Of a stretch of DNA of 64,000 nucleotides, positions 44,862-57,009 are shown in pieces (within the stretch, counting starts at the first letter, position 1; each line of letters begins with the position of its first letter). This DNA is from Blattabacterium cuenoti (GTDB taxonomy: Bacteria; Bacteroidota; Bacteroidia; Flavobacteriales; Blattabacteriaceae): contig NZ_CP059210.1 of assembly GCF_014252095.1 (NCBI RefSeq), forward strand, positions 410,392-474,391, given 5' to 3'. The notes beneath the pieces were generated by a model, which saw only the letters and a list, made by a program, of their open reading frames with translations, did not search any database and was not told the origin of the DNA. Made by a program: the position numbers and the translations under genes.

Positions 44862-45798
44862 AACCTTATTTTCTAATTTTTATTTTAGGTCCAACTGGTG
44901 TTGGAAAAACGTCTATGTCCCTTTTTTTAGCAAAGAGATTAAAAACTGAAATTTTATCTTGTGATTCTAGACAATTTTATAAAGAATTAAAAATAGGATC
45001 TTATAGGCCTACTATAAAAGAACTCCAATCTGTCCCACATCATTTTATAGGACATTTAACTATTCATCAATCTTATAATGCTAAACGTTTTGAGAAAGAT
45101 TCATTAAAAAAAATGAAACAATTATTTAAAAAATATTCTATTTTAATTATGGTAGGAGGGTCTGGATTATATGAAAAATCGATCACAGAAGGTTTATCGG
45201 ATATTCCAAATATTGATTTGAATATTAGAAATAATCTAATCTATCATTTTAAAAAAGAAGGAATTTTTTTTCTTCAAAAAGAAATTCAAAAATTATCCCC
45301 AATTCCTACCAATATAGATATGAATAATCCAAGACGTTTGATAAGATATCTAGAAATAGTTAGATCTACAGGAAAAAATCCTTCTTTCTTTTTTCAGAAA
45401 AAAAATTTAAGATTTTTTTCCACTTTAAAAATTGGATTAACTTTACCAAGAGAAGAAATTTATATCCGAATAAATAATAGAGTAGAAAAAATGATTCAAA
45501 TGGGTTTATTAGAAGAAGCTAGTAGACATTATTCTTACAGATATTTAAATAGCTTAGATACCATAGGGTATAAAGAAATTTATGATTTTTTATCTAAAAA
45601 AAAAAATCTCTCCATGAAACAATAGAAGAAATAAAAAAAAATACCAGAAAATATGCAAAAAAACAATTGACTTGGTATCGAAAAGATCCTTCTATTACAT
45701 GGTTTCATCCAAAAGATGAAGAAAAAATATTGTATTTTATTTTGAACAAAGTAAAAATGGGCAATACTGGATTTGAACCAGTGCCCCCCTGCTTGTAA
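44858..45798 (+). CDS. miaA: tRNA dimethylallyltransferase MiaA, split by a frameshift in an A11 tract
   Basis: Prenylates A37 of UNN-reading tRNAs, the substrate of MiaB. TTG start overlapping the aroC stop. Seen: P-loop 'GPTGVGKTS', '[11 protein letters not shown]', 'VPHHFIGHL', '[11 protein letters not shown]', '[12 protein letters not shown]', then '[14 protein letters not shown]'. The continuous frame stops at 45625 after eleven A (45596-45606). With one more A, or two fewer, the frame continues from 45607 as '[20 protein letters not shown]', then '[13 protein letters not shown]', the normal MiaA C-terminus, to a stop at 45798 (about 313 residues). The end lies antisense to tRNA-Val. Function depends on slippage, or on the shift being a sequencing error. 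Confidence 0.85.
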
Positions 45799-45833
45799 AA
45801 CAGGTGCTCTAAACCATGCTGAGCTAATTGCCC
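45759..45833 (-). tRNA. tRNA-Val (TAC)
   Basis: 75-nt cloverleaf: acceptor GGGCAAT/ATTGCCC, D arm with GCTCAGC...GAGC, anticodon arm CCTGT-TTTACAA-GCAGG with anticodon TAC, T arm with GGTTCAAATCC. CCA is not encoded. The restored end of miaA on the other strand overlaps its 3' half. Confidence 0.95.
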
Positions 45834-45862
45834 TAAAAAGATCTTCAAATGTAAAGAAAAAT

Positions 45863-47110
45863 TTATAAACTTAATAAAACTTCAGATACAGTAAAAGTAC
45901 TCCCACTTATTAAAATTAGATCTTTTTTTTTAGCTTGAAATTTTGCTGATAAAAAAGCTTTCTTTACAGAAGGGTAAAAAAACATTTTTCTATTATTTTT
46001 AAACATTTTTTTGACCAAAATTTTTAAATTTTCTATTGAAAATTTTCTTTCTATATTAGGTTGACAAAAGTAATAAAATGCTTCAATAGGAAAATATTTT
46101 AATAATTTTTCTACTTTTTTTTCCCTTACAAAACCTAATACTAAATGTAAATTTTCATATGATTCTTTTTTCAATTGTTGATTGATCATTAGAATCCCTT
46201 CTTCATTATGAGCTATATCACAAATGATTTTTGGATTATCTCGTTTTAAGATATGCCAACGTCCTTTCAAATTAGTATTTTCAATAACTTTTTTTAATCC
46301 GCTTTTTATAGATTCATTAGAAACTAATATATTTTTTCTTTTTTGTAAAATGTCTATAGTTTTTAAAACTATGATTCTATTCAAATTTTGATAATCTGCT
46401 TCAAAAGGAATTTGATATTTGGAATAATCTTTTACATAATTTGAGAAATATATTGGAGCATTTTTTTTTAAAGCTTCTTTAAAAAAAACAAATTTGATTT
46501 CTTGAGAAATCCCGCTTCCAATTATGACCGATGTGTTTCTCTTTATAATTCCTGCTTTTTCCAAAGCTATTTTGGATCTATCATTTCCTAATAATTCTGT
46601 ATGATCTTCACTAATATTAGTAATAATGGAAATTTCAGGATTTATAATATTAGTGGAATCTAAACGTCCTCCCAATCCTACTTCAATAATAGCTAGATGA
46701 ACTTTCTTTTTCTTAAAATATTGAAATGCTAAAGCTGTATTCATTTCAAAAAATGACATTTTTTCTTTTTCAATAATTTTCTTATTTTCTTCAATAAAAT
46801 TAATAATAAAATCTTTTTCTATTAAAAGACCATTACAACTGATTCTCTCTCTAAAGTCTATTAAATGAGGAGAAGTGAATAAACCTATGTTATATCTTTC
46901 TTCTTGTAATATAGAAGATAACATATGTACTGTTGATCCCTTTCCGTTAGTCCCTCCAACATGAATGCTTTTAAAAAAATTTTGTGGATTTCCTAAATAA
47001 GAACAAAAAAATTTCATTCTTTTCAAACCAGGTTTATAGGATTTTAATCCTGTTTTTTGATAAATGGGAAGACGATTAAAAATCCATTGAATAGTTTCAG
47101 AGTAATTCAC
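45863..47110 (-). CDS. folC: Folylpolyglutamate synthase / dihydrofolate synthase
   Basis: Adds glutamate to folates (and possibly to dihydropteroate), Mur-ligase fold. 415 residues. Seen: 'GGTNGKGSTVHMLSSI' P-loop, 'LFTSPHLIDFRERI', 'AIIEVGLGGRLDSTNII', 'SIITNISEDHTELLG', 'EKAGIIKRNT', 'GRWHILK' and 'IICDIAHNEEGI'. Supports the one-carbon pool used by GcvT. Divergent from glnS. Confidence 0.95.
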   Translation of the reverse strand: MNYSETIQWIFNRLPIYQKTGLKSYKPGLKRMKFFCSYLGNPQNFFKSIHVGGTNGKGSTVHMLSSILQEERYNIGLFTSPHLIDFRERISCNGLLIEKDFIINFIEENKKIIEKEKMSFFEMNTALAFQYFKKKKVHLAIIEVGLGGRLDSTNIINPEISIITNISEDHTELLGNDRSKIALEKAGIIKRNTSVIIGSGISQEIKFVFFKEALKKNAPIYFSNYVKDYSKYQIPFEADYQNLNRIIVLKTIDILQKRKNILVSNESIKSGLKKVIENTNLKGRWHILKRDNPKIICDIAHNEEGILMINQQLKKESYENLHLVLGFVREKKVEKLLKYFPIEAFYYFCQPNIERKFSIENLKILVKKMFKNNRKMFFYPSVKKAFLSAKFQAKKKDLILISGSTFTVSEVLLSL

Positions 47111-47197
47111 TAAATATAGAAATTTAATAATATGACAAAATTAGATTTTTTTTAAAAAATTCATTAAATTTATCGAGGATCATTATTACACTCTGAA

Positions 47198-48880
47198 ATA
47201 ATAAAAACATATTTACACTTTATCGAAAAAATTATAGAAGGAGATTTAAAAAGAGGTTTCCCTATTGAAAAAATTAGATTTCGATTTCCTCCAGAACCAA
47301 ATGGCTTTCTTCATATTGGACATGTTAAAGCTATATATTTGAATTTTGAATTAGGAAAAAAGTATAAAGCTCCTGTCAATTTAAGATTTGATGATACAAA
47401 TCCTATTGGAGAAGAAAAAAAATTCATAGAATCTATCAAAAAAGATATCAAATTTTTGGGATTTGAATGGGATCAAGAATGCTATGCTTCGGATTATTTT
47501 CAAAAACTTTATGAATGGGCTGTAGAGCTTATTAAAAAGAATAAAGCTTATGTAGATGATCAACCTAAAGAAATCATAAAAAATCAAAGAAAAACTCCTT
47601 TTGAAGAAGGAATAAACAGTTTCTATCGTAATAGATCTGTAAATGAAAATTTATATTTATTCGAAAAAATGAAAAATGGAATTTTTGAAGAAGAATCATG
47701 TGTCCTCAGAGCTAAGATCAATATGAAATCATCCAATATGAACATGAGAGACCCAATCATGTATAGAATTTTGAAAAAAAAACATCCTCGTACTAAAAAT
47801 GAATGGTGTATTTATCCTACTTATGATTGGACCCATGGTCAATGTGATTATATTGAACAAATATCTCATTCTTTATGTTCTTTAGAATTTGAAAATAGAC
47901 GTCCATTATATAATTGGTATCTAGATCAAATTTTTGAAAAAAATAATAATAAAATCAGGCCAAAACAAATAGAATTTTCAAGGCTAAATTTAAGTCATAC
48001 CATAACTAGTAAAAGAAAAATACAATACTTGATTGAAAAAAATGTGATTTCCTCATGGGATGATCCACGTATTTTAACAATATCTGGATTGCGTCGTAGA
48101 GGATACACATCTTTAGCTATAAAAAATTTTATTCAAAAAATAGGAATCACAAAAAGAAAAAATCTTATTGATACCTCTCTTTTAGAATTTAGAATTAGAG
48201 AGCATTTGAATAAAATTTCACCTAGAGTTATGGTGGTATTAAAACCAATAAAATTAGTCATTGATAATTATTCTATAAATTCTACTGAATGGCTAGAAGC
48301 AGATAATAATCCAGAAAATCAAAAATATGGATGTAGAAAAATCCCTTTTTCAAAATTTTTATATATTGAGGAAAATGATTTTCTAGAAAAAAAAGTAAAA
48401 AAGTTTTTTAGACTTTCAATTGGAGATGAAGTAAGACTTAAAAATGCTTATATCATTAAAGCAAATTTTGTAGTCAAAAATTCTAATGGAAAAATAAAAG
48501 AAATACATTGTACTTATGATCCAAAAAGTCAATCTAGAAAAAGAAACAAAAATGAAAATAAAAAAAGAGTAAAAACTACTATACACTGGGTTTCTATAAA
48601 ACATTCTATTCCTATAAAAATATATCTATATCACCAACTTTTTTCAATCAAAAATCCAGAAAAAGAAAATTTTAAAGAACACATAAATTTAAAATCTATG
48701 GAAAAGATTGTTGCCTATGCAGAACCGTCCTTACAAAAAGCTAAAAAAGGAGATCGCTTTCAATTCCAAAGAATTGGGTATTTCTATGCAGATGTCGATC
48801 TAAATAATAATAAAGAAGAAGTCATTTTCCATAAAACAGCTTTTCTTAAAGATCAATGGAAAAAAATAAATAACAAGTAA
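47198..48880 (+). CDS. glnS: Glutaminyl-tRNA synthetase, apparent non-canonical (AUA) start
   Basis: Class I synthetase charging tRNA-Gln. The first ATG/GTG/TTG in frame (TTG 47339) comes after the essential 'FPPEPNGFLHIGHVK' motif, so it cannot be the start. Open sequence reaches back to a stop at 47165 and encodes 'KTYLHFIEKIIEGDLKRG', matching homologues ('EKSLNFIEQIIEEDL'). ATA codons at 47198 and 47201 sit where the N-terminus is expected, giving 559-560 residues; ATT at 47168 is also possible. Other motifs: 'FDDTNP', 'YDWTHG', 'SKRKIQ' (KMSKS equivalent) and an intact beta-barrel anticodon domain. Stop abuts the rpoC stop, convergent. Confidence 0.92.
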   Translation: MIKTYLHFIEKIIEGDLKRGFPIEKIRFRFPPEPNGFLHIGHVKAIYLNFELGKKYKAPVNLRFDDTNPIGEEKKFIESIKKDIKFLGFEWDQECYASDYFQKLYEWAVELIKKNKAYVDDQPKEIIKNQRKTPFEEGINSFYRNRSVNENLYLFEKMKNGIFEEESCVLRAKINMKSSNMNMRDPIMYRILKKKHPRTKNEWCIYPTYDWTHGQCDYIEQISHSLCSLEFENRRPLYNWYLDQIFEKNNNKIRPKQIEFSRLNLSHTITSKRKIQYLIEKNVISSWDDPRILTISGLRRRGYTSLAIKNFIQKIGITKRKNLIDTSLLEFRIREHLNKISPRVMVVLKPIKLVIDNYSINSTEWLEADNNPENQKYGCRKIPFSKFLYIEENDFLEKKVKKFFRLSIGDEVRLKNAYIIKANFVVKNSNGKIKEIHCTYDPKSQSRKRNKNENKKRVKTTIHWVSIKHSIPIKIYLYHQLFSIKNPEKENFKEHINLKSMEKIVAYAEPSLQKAKKGDRFQFQRIGYFYADVDLNNNKEEVIFHKTAFLKDQWKKINNK

Positions 48881-51800
48881 TTAAAAAATTTCTACATCCG
48901 TATTTTCATATTCTCTTAATCCAGTTCCTGCAGGTATTTTATGTCCTACAATTACATTTTCCTTTAATCCATACAAATGATCAGTTTTACTGCTTATAGC
49001 TGCTTCACTTAGAACTTTAGTAGTTTCTTGAAAAGACGCTGCAGATATGAAAGATTTAGTCTGCAAAGCGGCTTTGGTTATCCCTTGTAATATAGGTCTT
49101 GCAGTAGCTGGTATAGCATTTCTAGTTTTCATCAATTTCTTATTTTTATATTTTAAAACAGCATTTTCATTCCTCAAATCTCTATAACTAATCAAATCTC
49201 CAGATTTAAAATTTTGAGAATCTCCAGGAGATTCAACTATTTTCAGTTGAAATATTCTATCATTTTCTTCTATGAAATCATCCTTATATTCAATATTTCC
49301 TTCTAAAAATTTGGTATCTCCTACTTCAATCACTTCCACTTTACGCATCATTTGCAAAACAATCACTTCAAAGTGTTTATCGTTAATTTTAACACCTTGT
49401 AAACGATATACTTCTTGTATTTCTTTTACCAAATATTCTTGAACAGCTCTTGGACCCCTTATATTTAAAATATCATTCGGAGTAACTGCTCCATCGGATA
49501 AAGGCATTCCTGCTTTTACATAATCATTCTCTTGAACTAGAATTTGATTAGAAAGTTTTACTAAATATTTTCTAATTTCTCCCGTTTTAGATTCTACTAT
49601 AATTTCTCTATTTCCTCTTTTTATTTTTCCATGACTGACTATTCCATCCATTTCTGATACTACAGCTGGATTAGAAGGATTACGAGCCTCAAATAATTCA
49701 GATAAACGAGGTAATCCTCCTGTAATATCTCCAGAAGACTTAGCGGATCTCCTGGGAACTTTAACTAAAATTTTTCCTACTTTTATTTTTTCTTGATCTT
49801 CTACCATTAAATGAGCACCTACTGGTAAATTATAAACCTTCAATTCTTTATCATTTTCATCCAAAATTTTTAATGTAGGTATTAAATTTTTATTTCTTAT
49901 TTCTGTAATAACCTTTTCTTGAAATCCAGTTTGTTCATCTATTTCTACTTGAAAAGTCATCCCCTGTTCTAAATGTTGATAAGAGATTTTTCCAGCATAC
50001 TCTGCAACAATAACTGCATTATAAAGATCCCACTGGCAAATTTTATCTCCTTCTTTTAACTCATCCTGATGTTTAACATATAAAGTAGCTCCATAAGGAA
50101 TATTATTAATCATTAAAATGGATGACTTGTTCTTATTAAATAGTTTCATTTCTGTAGAACGAGAAACCACAACTCCAACTTTTTCTCCAAAATCATTTTC
50201 AGTTTGAACAATTTTTAAATCCTCAAATTCTATAATTCCATCAGATTTTGCTCGTATCTGTGAAGATTCTGTTATATTTCCAGCTGTTCCCCCAACATGA
50301 AAAGTACGTAAAGTTAATTGGGTTCCTGGTTCTCCAATGGATTGCGCTGCGATAACTCCTACTGCTTCCCCCTTTTGAACTATTTTTCCTGTAGATAGAT
50401 TACGCCCATAACATTTAGAACAAATCCCCATTTTAGCTTCACAAGTCAGAGGAGATCGGACTTCAACAAACTCTATTCCAGATTTTTCAATTAATCCTGC
50501 AATTCGTTCATCAATTATTTCTCCAGAACAAACTATTAATTCATTGTCTTTTGGATGAAAAAGATCGTTTAAAGATACACGGCCCAAAATTCTATCAAAT
50601 AAAGTTTCAACTACTTCTTCGTTTTTTTTCAATGCTGATATTTCTAAACCACGTAACGTATTACAATCTTTCATTTTTATAATTACATCTTGAGCTGCAT
50701 CTACTAAACGTCTTGTCAAATATCCTGCATCTGCCGTTTTCAATGCCGTATCAGCTAATCCCTTGCGAGCTCCATGAGTAGATATAAAATATTCCAAAAT
50801 AGAAAGTCCTTCTCTAAAATTAGATAAAATAGGATTCTCAATGATTTCTCCACCAGAAGATCCTGCTTTTTGAGGTTTAGCCATTAATCCCCGCATTCCA
50901 GAAAGCTGGCGAATCTGTTCCTTGGATCCTCTTGCTCCAGAGTCTAACATCATATATACGGGATTAAAACCATGTCTATCTTCACGCATATGCTTCATTA
51001 CTTTTTCTGTTAACATAGCATTTGTATTTGTCCATATATCAATAACTTGATTATAACGTTCATTATTTGTTATTAACCCCATATTATAATTCATTTTTAC
51101 ATTGTCTACTTGTTTTATAGCATAATTTACCATGTTTTTTTTATCACTTGGAATAATTATATCTCCTAACCCAAAAGAAAGACCTCCTTTGAAAGCATTA
51201 TAAAACCCTAATTCTTTAATGTCATCTAAGAATTTTGCCGTGGTAGGAACATCTGTTAAGTGCAAAATTTTTCCAATAATTTCCCTTAAAGATTTTTTTG
51301 TAAGGGATTCATTAATAAATCCTACTTGTTTAGGAACAACTTGGTTAAATAAAACTCTTCCTACAGTAGTTTCTATCAATTTATCCAACAAAGTTTCTTT
51401 CTTTCGAACACTCACTTTCACTTTGATTAAAGCATGTAATTCCACCACATTTTGATTATATGCTATTTCTACCTCTTCCGGAGAATAAAAAATAAGTCCT
51501 TCTCCTTTTACTTTTTTGGAAACTAAAGGTTTTGTCATGTAATATAAACCTAATACCATATCTTGAGATGGAACGGTGATAGGAGAACCATTAGCAGGAT
51601 TTAAAATGTTCTGAGAAGCCAACATAAGAAGTTGAGCTTCTAAAATAGCTCCAGAAGATAAAGGAAGATGAACGGCCATTTGATCCCCATCAAAATCTGC
51701 ATTAAAAGCAGCACAAACTAAAGGATGTAATTGAATTGCTTTTCCCTCTATTAATTTAGGCTGAAAAGCTTGAATCCCTAATCTATGTAAAGTTGGTGCT

Positions 51801-53110
51801 CTGTTCAACAAAACAGGATGTCCTTTTAATACATTCTCCAAAATATCCCAAATCATGGGATCTCTTTTGTCTATAATTCTTTTAGCAGATTTTACAGTTT
51901 TTACAATACCTCTTTCAATTAACTTTCTTATAACAAATGGTTTATAAAGTTCAGCGGCCATATCTTTAGGAAGTCCACACTCCTGTAACTTTAAATGAGG
52001 TCCTACTACAATAACTGAACGAGCAGAATAATCGACTCTCTTTCCAAGAAGATTTTGTCTAAAACGACCTTGTTTTCCTTTTAAAGAATCCGATAAGGAT
52101 TTTAAAGGACGATTAGCTTCAGATTTTACTGCAGATAGTTTTCTGGAATTGTCAAAAAGAGAATCTACAGCTTCTTGAAGCATCCTTTTCTCATTTCGTA
52201 AAATAACTTCAGGAGCTTTAATTTCTATAAGCCTTTTTAAACGATTATTTCTAATAAGAACACGACGATATAAATCCGTCATATCAGAAGCCGCATAACG
52301 ACCTCCGTCTAGAGGAACAAGAGGACGTAATTCAGGAGGAATAACAGCTAAAATATGAATAATCATCCAAGAAACATTTCCTCCATTTTTTTTCCCCTCT
52401 CTAAAAGATTCTACTACTTGTAAACGTTTTAAAGCTTCTATACGTCTTTGTTTAGAGGTTTCATTATGAGCTTGATTTCTCAAATCAAAAGATAATCTAT
52501 CTAAATCTAAACGATTCAAAAGATCTTCTATACACTCAGCCCCCATCTTAGCTATAAATTTTTTAGGATCCGTATCTTCTAAATAAAAATTTTCTTTTGG
52601 GAGTTTATTTAAAATATATAAATATTCCTCCTCTGTAAGAAAATCTCCTTTTTGAAACAAGGTTCCATCTGAACGAGTAGCCACACCTCCCTGAATGATC
52701 ACATATCTTTCATAATAAATAATCATATCAAGTTTTTTAGATGGCCATCCTAACAAGTATCCTATTTTATTAGGTGAAGAACGAAAACACCAAATATGAA
52801 CCACGGGAACTACCAAATTAATATGCCCCAGACGTTCTCTTCGTACCTTTTTCTCGGTTACTTCTACTCCACATCTATCACAAACAATTCCTTTATAACG
52901 GATTCGTTTATATTTTCCACAAGCACACTCATAATCCTTGACTGGACCAAAAATTCTCTCACAAAAAAGACCATCTCTTTCTGGTTTATGAGTTCTATAA
53001 TTGATTGTTTCCGGTTTTAAAACCTCTCCATGAGATTCTTTCAATATAGCTTCTGGAGAAGCTAATCGAATAATAATCTTATTAAATTTGTTATTTTTTT
53101 TTCTACTCAT
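48881..53110 (-). CDS. rpoC: RNA polymerase subunit beta'
   Basis: Catalytic large subunit. 1409 residues, full length. N-terminal zinc site '[20 protein letters not shown]', the catalytic '[12 protein letters not shown]', '[13 protein letters not shown]', bridge-helix region '[20 protein letters not shown]', second zinc site ('[16 protein letters not shown]'), trigger-loop neighbourhood '[19 protein letters not shown]'. No inserted intein or truncation. Last gene of the block that starts with tRNA-Thr at 61.5 kb; 31 bp after rpoB. Confidence 0.99.
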   Translation of the reverse strand: MSRKKNNKFNKIIIRLASPEAILKESHGEVLKPETINYRTHKPERDGLFCERIFGPVKDYECACGKYKRIRYKGIVCDRCGVEVTEKKVRRERLGHINLVVPVVHIWCFRSSPNKIGYLLGWPSKKLDMIIYYERYVIIQGGVATRSDGTLFQKGDFLTEEEYLYILNKLPKENFYLEDTDPKKFIAKMGAECIEDLLNRLDLDRLSFDLRNQAHNETSKQRRIEALKRLQVVESFREGKKNGGNVSWMIIHILAVIPPELRPLVPLDGGRYAASDMTDLYRRVLIRNNRLKRLIEIKAPEVILRNEKRMLQEAVDSLFDNSRKLSAVKSEANRPLKSLSDSLKGKQGRFRQNLLGKRVDYSARSVIVVGPHLKLQECGLPKDMAAELYKPFVIRKLIERGIVKTVKSAKRIIDKRDPMIWDILENVLKGHPVLLNRAPTLHRLGIQAFQPKLIEGKAIQLHPLVCAAFNADFDGDQMAVHLPLSSGAILEAQLLMLASQNILNPANGSPITVPSQDMVLGLYYMTKPLVSKKVKGEGLIFYSPEEVEIAYNQNVVELHALIKVKVSVRKKETLLDKLIETTVGRVLFNQVVPKQVGFINESLTKKSLREIIGKILHLTDVPTTAKFLDDIKELGFYNAFKGGLSFGLGDIIIPSDKKNMVNYAIKQVDNVKMNYNMGLITNNERYNQVIDIWTNTNAMLTEKVMKHMREDRHGFNPVYMMLDSGARGSKEQIRQLSGMRGLMAKPQKAGSSGGEIIENPILSNFREGLSILEYFISTHGARKGLADTALKTADAGYLTRRLVDAAQDVIIKMKDCNTLRGLEISALKKNEEVVETLFDRILGRVSLNDLFHPKDNELIVCSGEIIDERIAGLIEKSGIEFVEVRSPLTCEAKMGICSKCYGRNLSTGKIVQKGEAVGVIAAQSIGEPGTQLTLRTFHVGGTAGNITESSQIRAKSDGIIEFEDLKIVQTENDFGEKVGVVVSRSTEMKLFNKNKSSILMINNIPYGATLYVKHQDELKEGDKICQWDLYNAVIVAEYAGKISYQHLEQGMTFQVEIDEQTGFQEKVITEIRNKNLIPTLKILDENDKELKVYNLPVGAHLMVEDQEKIKVGKILVKVPRRSAKSSGDITGGLPRLSELFEARNPSNPAVVSEMDGIVSHGKIKRGNREIIVESKTGEIRKYLVKLSNQILVQENDYVKAGMPLSDGAVTPNDILNIRGPRAVQEYLVKEIQEVYRLQGVKINDKHFEVIVLQMMRKVEVIEVGDTKFLEGNIEYKDDFIEENDRIFQLKIVESPGDSQNFKSGDLISYRDLRNENAVLKYKNKKLMKTRNAIPATARPILQGITKAALQTKSFISAASFQETTKVLSEAAISSKTDHLYGLKENVIVGHKIPAGTGLREYENTDVEIF

Positions 53111-53141
53111 TCTTTCATAAAATATATGAAACTGAAAATTT

Positions 53142-56100
53142 TTATTCTTCTAAATTAATATCCAGTCCAAGTCCTTTTAACTCATAACATAATACATTAA
53201 AAGATTCTGGATTATTGGGTTCTGGCATCGGATCTCCTTTTACTATGGCTTCATAAGTTTTAGCTCTTCCTGCTACATCATCAGATTTAACAGTTAATAT
53301 TTCACGCAAAATATTAGAAGCTCCAAAAGCTTCTAAAGCCCAAACTTCCATTTCTCCAAAACGCTGGCCTCCAAATTGAGCCTTTCCTCCTAAAGGTTGT
53401 TGAGTGATAAGAGAATACGGACCTATAGAACGAGCATGCATTTTATCATCTACCATATGACCTAGTTTTAACATGTATATTACCCCTACTGTTGCTGGTT
53501 GATCAAATCTCTCTCCTGTCCCTCCATCAAATAAATAAGTAGTTCCAAAACGAGGAATATTAGCTTTATCTGTAAATTCAGATATTTTCTCTATAGTAGC
53601 TCCATCAAATATAGGAGTTGAAAATTTAACATTTAACTTATAACCTGCCCAACCTAACACTGTCTCGTAGATTTGCCCAATATTCATTCTAGAGGGAACT
53701 CCTAATGGATTTAAAACTATGTCTACCGGATTTCCGTCTTCTAAAAACGGCATATCTTCTTCGCGAAGAATCCGGGCAACAACTCCTTTATTTCCATGTC
53801 TACCAGCCATTTTATCTCCAATTTTCAATTTTCTTTTTTTTGCAATATAAACTTTAGCCATTTTAATAATTCCAGAAGGCAATTCATCTCCAACAGTAAT
53901 GGAAAACTTTTTGTGTTTTAACATACTATTTAAATCATTCAAAGAAATTTGATAATTATGTAGTATTTCCGATAGAAGATTATTAGTTTCTACATCAGTA
54001 GTCCAATTTTCCGGAATAATTCCTATATAATCATATATTTTATGAAGTAATTTTTCCGTGAATTTAGTTCCTTCTTCTATAATTTTCTGTGTCTTTTCAT
54101 TAAGAATAATTTTTTTAGAAACTTTTCCATGTAAAACGGTATGCAATTTTTGAAAAAAATGATTTTTTAAATCAGAAAATTTTTTATCATATTCTTTTTC
54201 TAGGCGTTCTAACTGTATTTTATCCTGAACTCTAGATTTTTTATCTTTTATACTACGAGTGAATAATTTCGTGTCTATCACCACTCCAAATAAAGAAGGT
54301 CCTGCTCTTAAAGAAGCGTCTTTTACATTTCCGGCTTTATCTCCAAAAATAGCTCTCAATAATTTTTCTTCTGGAGTAGGATCAGATTCTCCTTTAGGAG
54401 TGATTTTTCCAATCAAAATATCACCAGGTTTTACTTCTGCACCTACTCGTATAATTCCATTTTCATCTAAATCTTTAGTAGCTTCTTCACTAACATTTGG
54501 AATGTCATTTGTCAATTCTTCCATTCCTAATTTTGTATCACGTACATCTAAAGAATACTCCTCTATATGGATAGAAGTAAACCAATCTTCGCTTACTACT
54601 TTTTCTGAAATTAAAACGGCATCTTCAAAATTATATCCATTACATGGAATAAAAGCTGCTCTTAAATTTCTTCCTAAAGCTAACTCTCCATTTTCAGTAG
54701 CATATCCTTCACATAAAATCTGTCCTTTTACTACTTTCATTCCCTTTTTAACAATAGGTTTCAAAGTAATACATGTATTCTGATTAGTTTTTCTAAATTT
54801 AATCAAATCATAAGTTTTCACTTTAGGTTCAAAACTGACCAAAGCTTCTTTTTCCGTTTTTTCATAACGTATAATTATTCTTCTTGCGTCAAGATATTCC
54901 ACTAATCCATCACTTTCTGCATTAATTAAAATCCGAGAATCTCTAGCTACTTGTTTTTCTAATCCAGTTCCTACAATTGGAGCTTCAGGTTTTAATAAGG
55001 GAACAGCTTGACGCATCATATTAGAACCCATAAGTGCTCTATTTGCATCATCATGTTCCAAAAAAGGAATTAAAGAAGCAGATATAGAAGCGATTTGATT
55101 AGGAGCTACGTCAATATAATCCACTCTTTTTGGAATGACTATAGGAAAATCTCCATCTTCACGAACTATGATTCTATCAGAATGAAAATTTCCATATTGA
55201 TCTATAGCATTAGCTTGTGCAATAATTTTCCCTTCTTCTTCTTCTGCACTTAAATATTTAACCTTAGATTTTAAATCTGCTTTTCCATTATAAATAGATC
55301 GATAAGGAGTTTCTAAAAATCCCATATTATTAATTTTTGCAAAAACAGAAAGAGAAGAAATCAACCCAATATTTGGACCTTCTGGAGTTTCAATAGGACA
55401 GAGTCTTCCATAATGAGAATAATTTACGTCTCTAACCTCAAATCCTGCTCTTTCTCTTGATAATCCTCCAGGACCTAAAGCTGATAATCTTCTTTTATGA
55501 GTAAGTTCAGATAATGGATTAGTCTGATCCATAAATTGAGATAATTGATTAGTTCCAAAAAAAGTATTTATAACGGAAGATAAAGTTTTTGCATTAATAA
55601 GATCTACCGGCATAAAAACTTCATTATCCCGAACATTCATCCGTTCTTTTATTGTTCTAGACATTCTAGCCAAACCAATACTAAATTGTGCATAAAGTTG
55701 TTCACCTACAGTTCTCACACGTCTATTAGATAAATGATCTATATCATCCACTTCTCTTTTAGAATTGAATAAAGCATTTAAATGTTCAACTATAGCAATA
55801 ATATCTTCTTTAGTTAAAACTAAAGAATCAGGATCAATGTTTAATCCCAGACGTTTATTCAAACGATACCTGCCCACAGGCCCTAAACTATATCTAGTAT
55901 CAGAAAAAAAAAGCTTATCTATGACGCCTCTAGCCGTTTCTTCATCTGGAGGTTCTGTATTTCTAAGCTGTCTATATATATACTCTACAGCTTCTTTTTC
56001 AGAATTAGTAGGATCTTTTTGCAGAGTGTTATAAATAATAGAATAATCTTTCTTCTTTCCTTCCTTTTTATGCAATAAAATTGTTTTTATCTCATGTTGA

Positions 56101-56963
56101 ATCATTAAATCCAGATGCTCTTGTGTAATGGTGACGTCTCTATCTATCAAGACTTCATTTTTTTCTACAGAAATTACCTCTCCTGTATCTTCATCTACAA
56201 AATCTTCATGCCAAATATTCAATATTCTAGCTGCCAACGATCTTGATAAAAGAGATTTTTTATCTTCTATTTCTGTTATTTTTACTTCTTCTGCTAAATT
56301 AAATATTTCTAATATATCTTTATCTCTTTCATATCCAATAGCACGAAGTAAAGTGGTCATGGGTAATTTTTTCTTCCTATCTATATACGCATACATAACA
56401 TTATTGATATCCGTAGCAAATTCAATCCAAGAACCTTTAAAAGGAATTATTCTTGCGGAATATAATTTCGTTCCATTAGCATGATAAGATTGTCCAAAAA
56501 ATACGCCAGGAGAACGATGCAATTGAGAAACTATCACCCGTTCTGCTCCATTGAATATAAAAGAACCAGAAGGAGTCATGTACGGATAAGTTCCTAAATA
56601 GACATCTTGATATACAGTTTCAAAATCCTCATGTTCTGGATCTGTACAATATAATTTTAATTTTGCTTTTAAAGGAACACTATAAGTTAATCCTCTTTCA
56701 ATACATTCTTCTATAGAATATCTAGGAGTATCGATAGAATATCCTTTAAATTCTAAAACAAAGGAATTCCTTGCGTCAGAAATAGGAAAATTTTCTGTAA
56801 AAGCTTTAAAAAGACCTTCATTTTTTCTATTTTCTGGTTTTGTATCTAATTGAAAAAATTCTTTAAATGATTTTATTTGAATATCCAAAAAATCAGGATA
56901 CTCTACTTGTTTTGCCACTGAGGCAAAAGTTATCCTTTCTGAGACGTTTTCTGTGTTCACCAA
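53142..56963 (-). CDS. rpoB: RNA polymerase subunit beta
   Basis: Second large catalytic subunit. 1273 residues. Seen: '[19 protein letters not shown]', '[20 protein letters not shown]', the rifampicin region '[20 protein letters not shown]' then '[20 protein letters not shown]', '[15 protein letters not shown]', '[14 protein letters not shown]' and '[20 protein letters not shown]'. The rif cluster keeps its usual drug-sensitive residues (Asp516, His526, Ser531 equivalents). The start is TTG at 56963 or the next codon, GTG; no ATG is near. Confidence 0.99.
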   Translation of the reverse strand: MVNTENVSERITFASVAKQVEYPDFLDIQIKSFKEFFQLDTKPENRKNEGLFKAFTENFPISDARNSFVLEFKGYSIDTPRYSIEECIERGLTYSVPLKAKLKLYCTDPEHEDFETVYQDVYLGTYPYMTPSGSFIFNGAERVIVSQLHRSPGVFFGQSYHANGTKLYSARIIPFKGSWIEFATDINNVMYAYIDRKKKLPMTTLLRAIGYERDKDILEIFNLAEEVKITEIEDKKSLLSRSLAARILNIWHEDFVDEDTGEVISVEKNEVLIDRDVTITQEHLDLMIQHEIKTILLHKKEGKKKDYSIIYNTLQKDPTNSEKEAVEYIYRQLRNTEPPDEETARGVIDKLFFSDTRYSLGPVGRYRLNKRLGLNIDPDSLVLTKEDIIAIVEHLNALFNSKREVDDIDHLSNRRVRTVGEQLYAQFSIGLARMSRTIKERMNVRDNEVFMPVDLINAKTLSSVINTFFGTNQLSQFMDQTNPLSELTHKRRLSALGPGGLSRERAGFEVRDVNYSHYGRLCPIETPEGPNIGLISSLSVFAKINNMGFLETPYRSIYNGKADLKSKVKYLSAEEEEGKIIAQANAIDQYGNFHSDRIIVREDGDFPIVIPKRVDYIDVAPNQIASISASLIPFLEHDDANRALMGSNMMRQAVPLLKPEAPIVGTGLEKQVARDSRILINAESDGLVEYLDARRIIIRYEKTEKEALVSFEPKVKTYDLIKFRKTNQNTCITLKPIVKKGMKVVKGQILCEGYATENGELALGRNLRAAFIPCNGYNFEDAVLISEKVVSEDWFTSIHIEEYSLDVRDTKLGMEELTNDIPNVSEEATKDLDENGIIRVGAEVKPGDILIGKITPKGESDPTPEEKLLRAIFGDKAGNVKDASLRAGPSLFGVVIDTKLFTRSIKDKKSRVQDKIQLERLEKEYDKKFSDLKNHFFQKLHTVLHGKVSKKIILNEKTQKIIEEGTKFTEKLLHKIYDYIGIIPENWTTDVETNNLLSEILHNYQISLNDLNSMLKHKKFSITVGDELPSGIIKMAKVYIAKKRKLKIGDKMAGRHGNKGVVARILREEDMPFLEDGNPVDIVLNPLGVPSRMNIGQIYETVLGWAGYKLNVKFSTPIFDGATIEKISEFTDKANIPRFGTTYLFDGGTGERFDQPATVGVIYMLKLGHMVDDKMHARSIGPYSLITQQPLGGKAQFGGQRFGEMEVWALEAFGASNILREILTVKSDDVAGRAKTYEAIVKGDPMPEPNNPESFNVLCYELKGLGLDINLEE

Positions 56964-57009
56964 ATCTAACAGTAATTTTAACTTACAAAAAAAAATAAAT
57001 CTTTATTTA

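Noticed and set aside
47132-47155. ATG at 47132 in the same frame as glnS as its true start.
   Set aside because: Two in-frame stops (47153 and 47165) separate it from glnS, and a single indel in the nearby T/A runs does not join them.
54259-54783. 174-codon open frame on the plus strand inside rpoB.
   Set aside because: Lies wholly antisense to conserved rpoB codons and has no recognisable domain; a shadow of rpoB codon usage. The same holds for open frames antisense to rpoB at 56128-56484 and to rpsB at 3068-3391.
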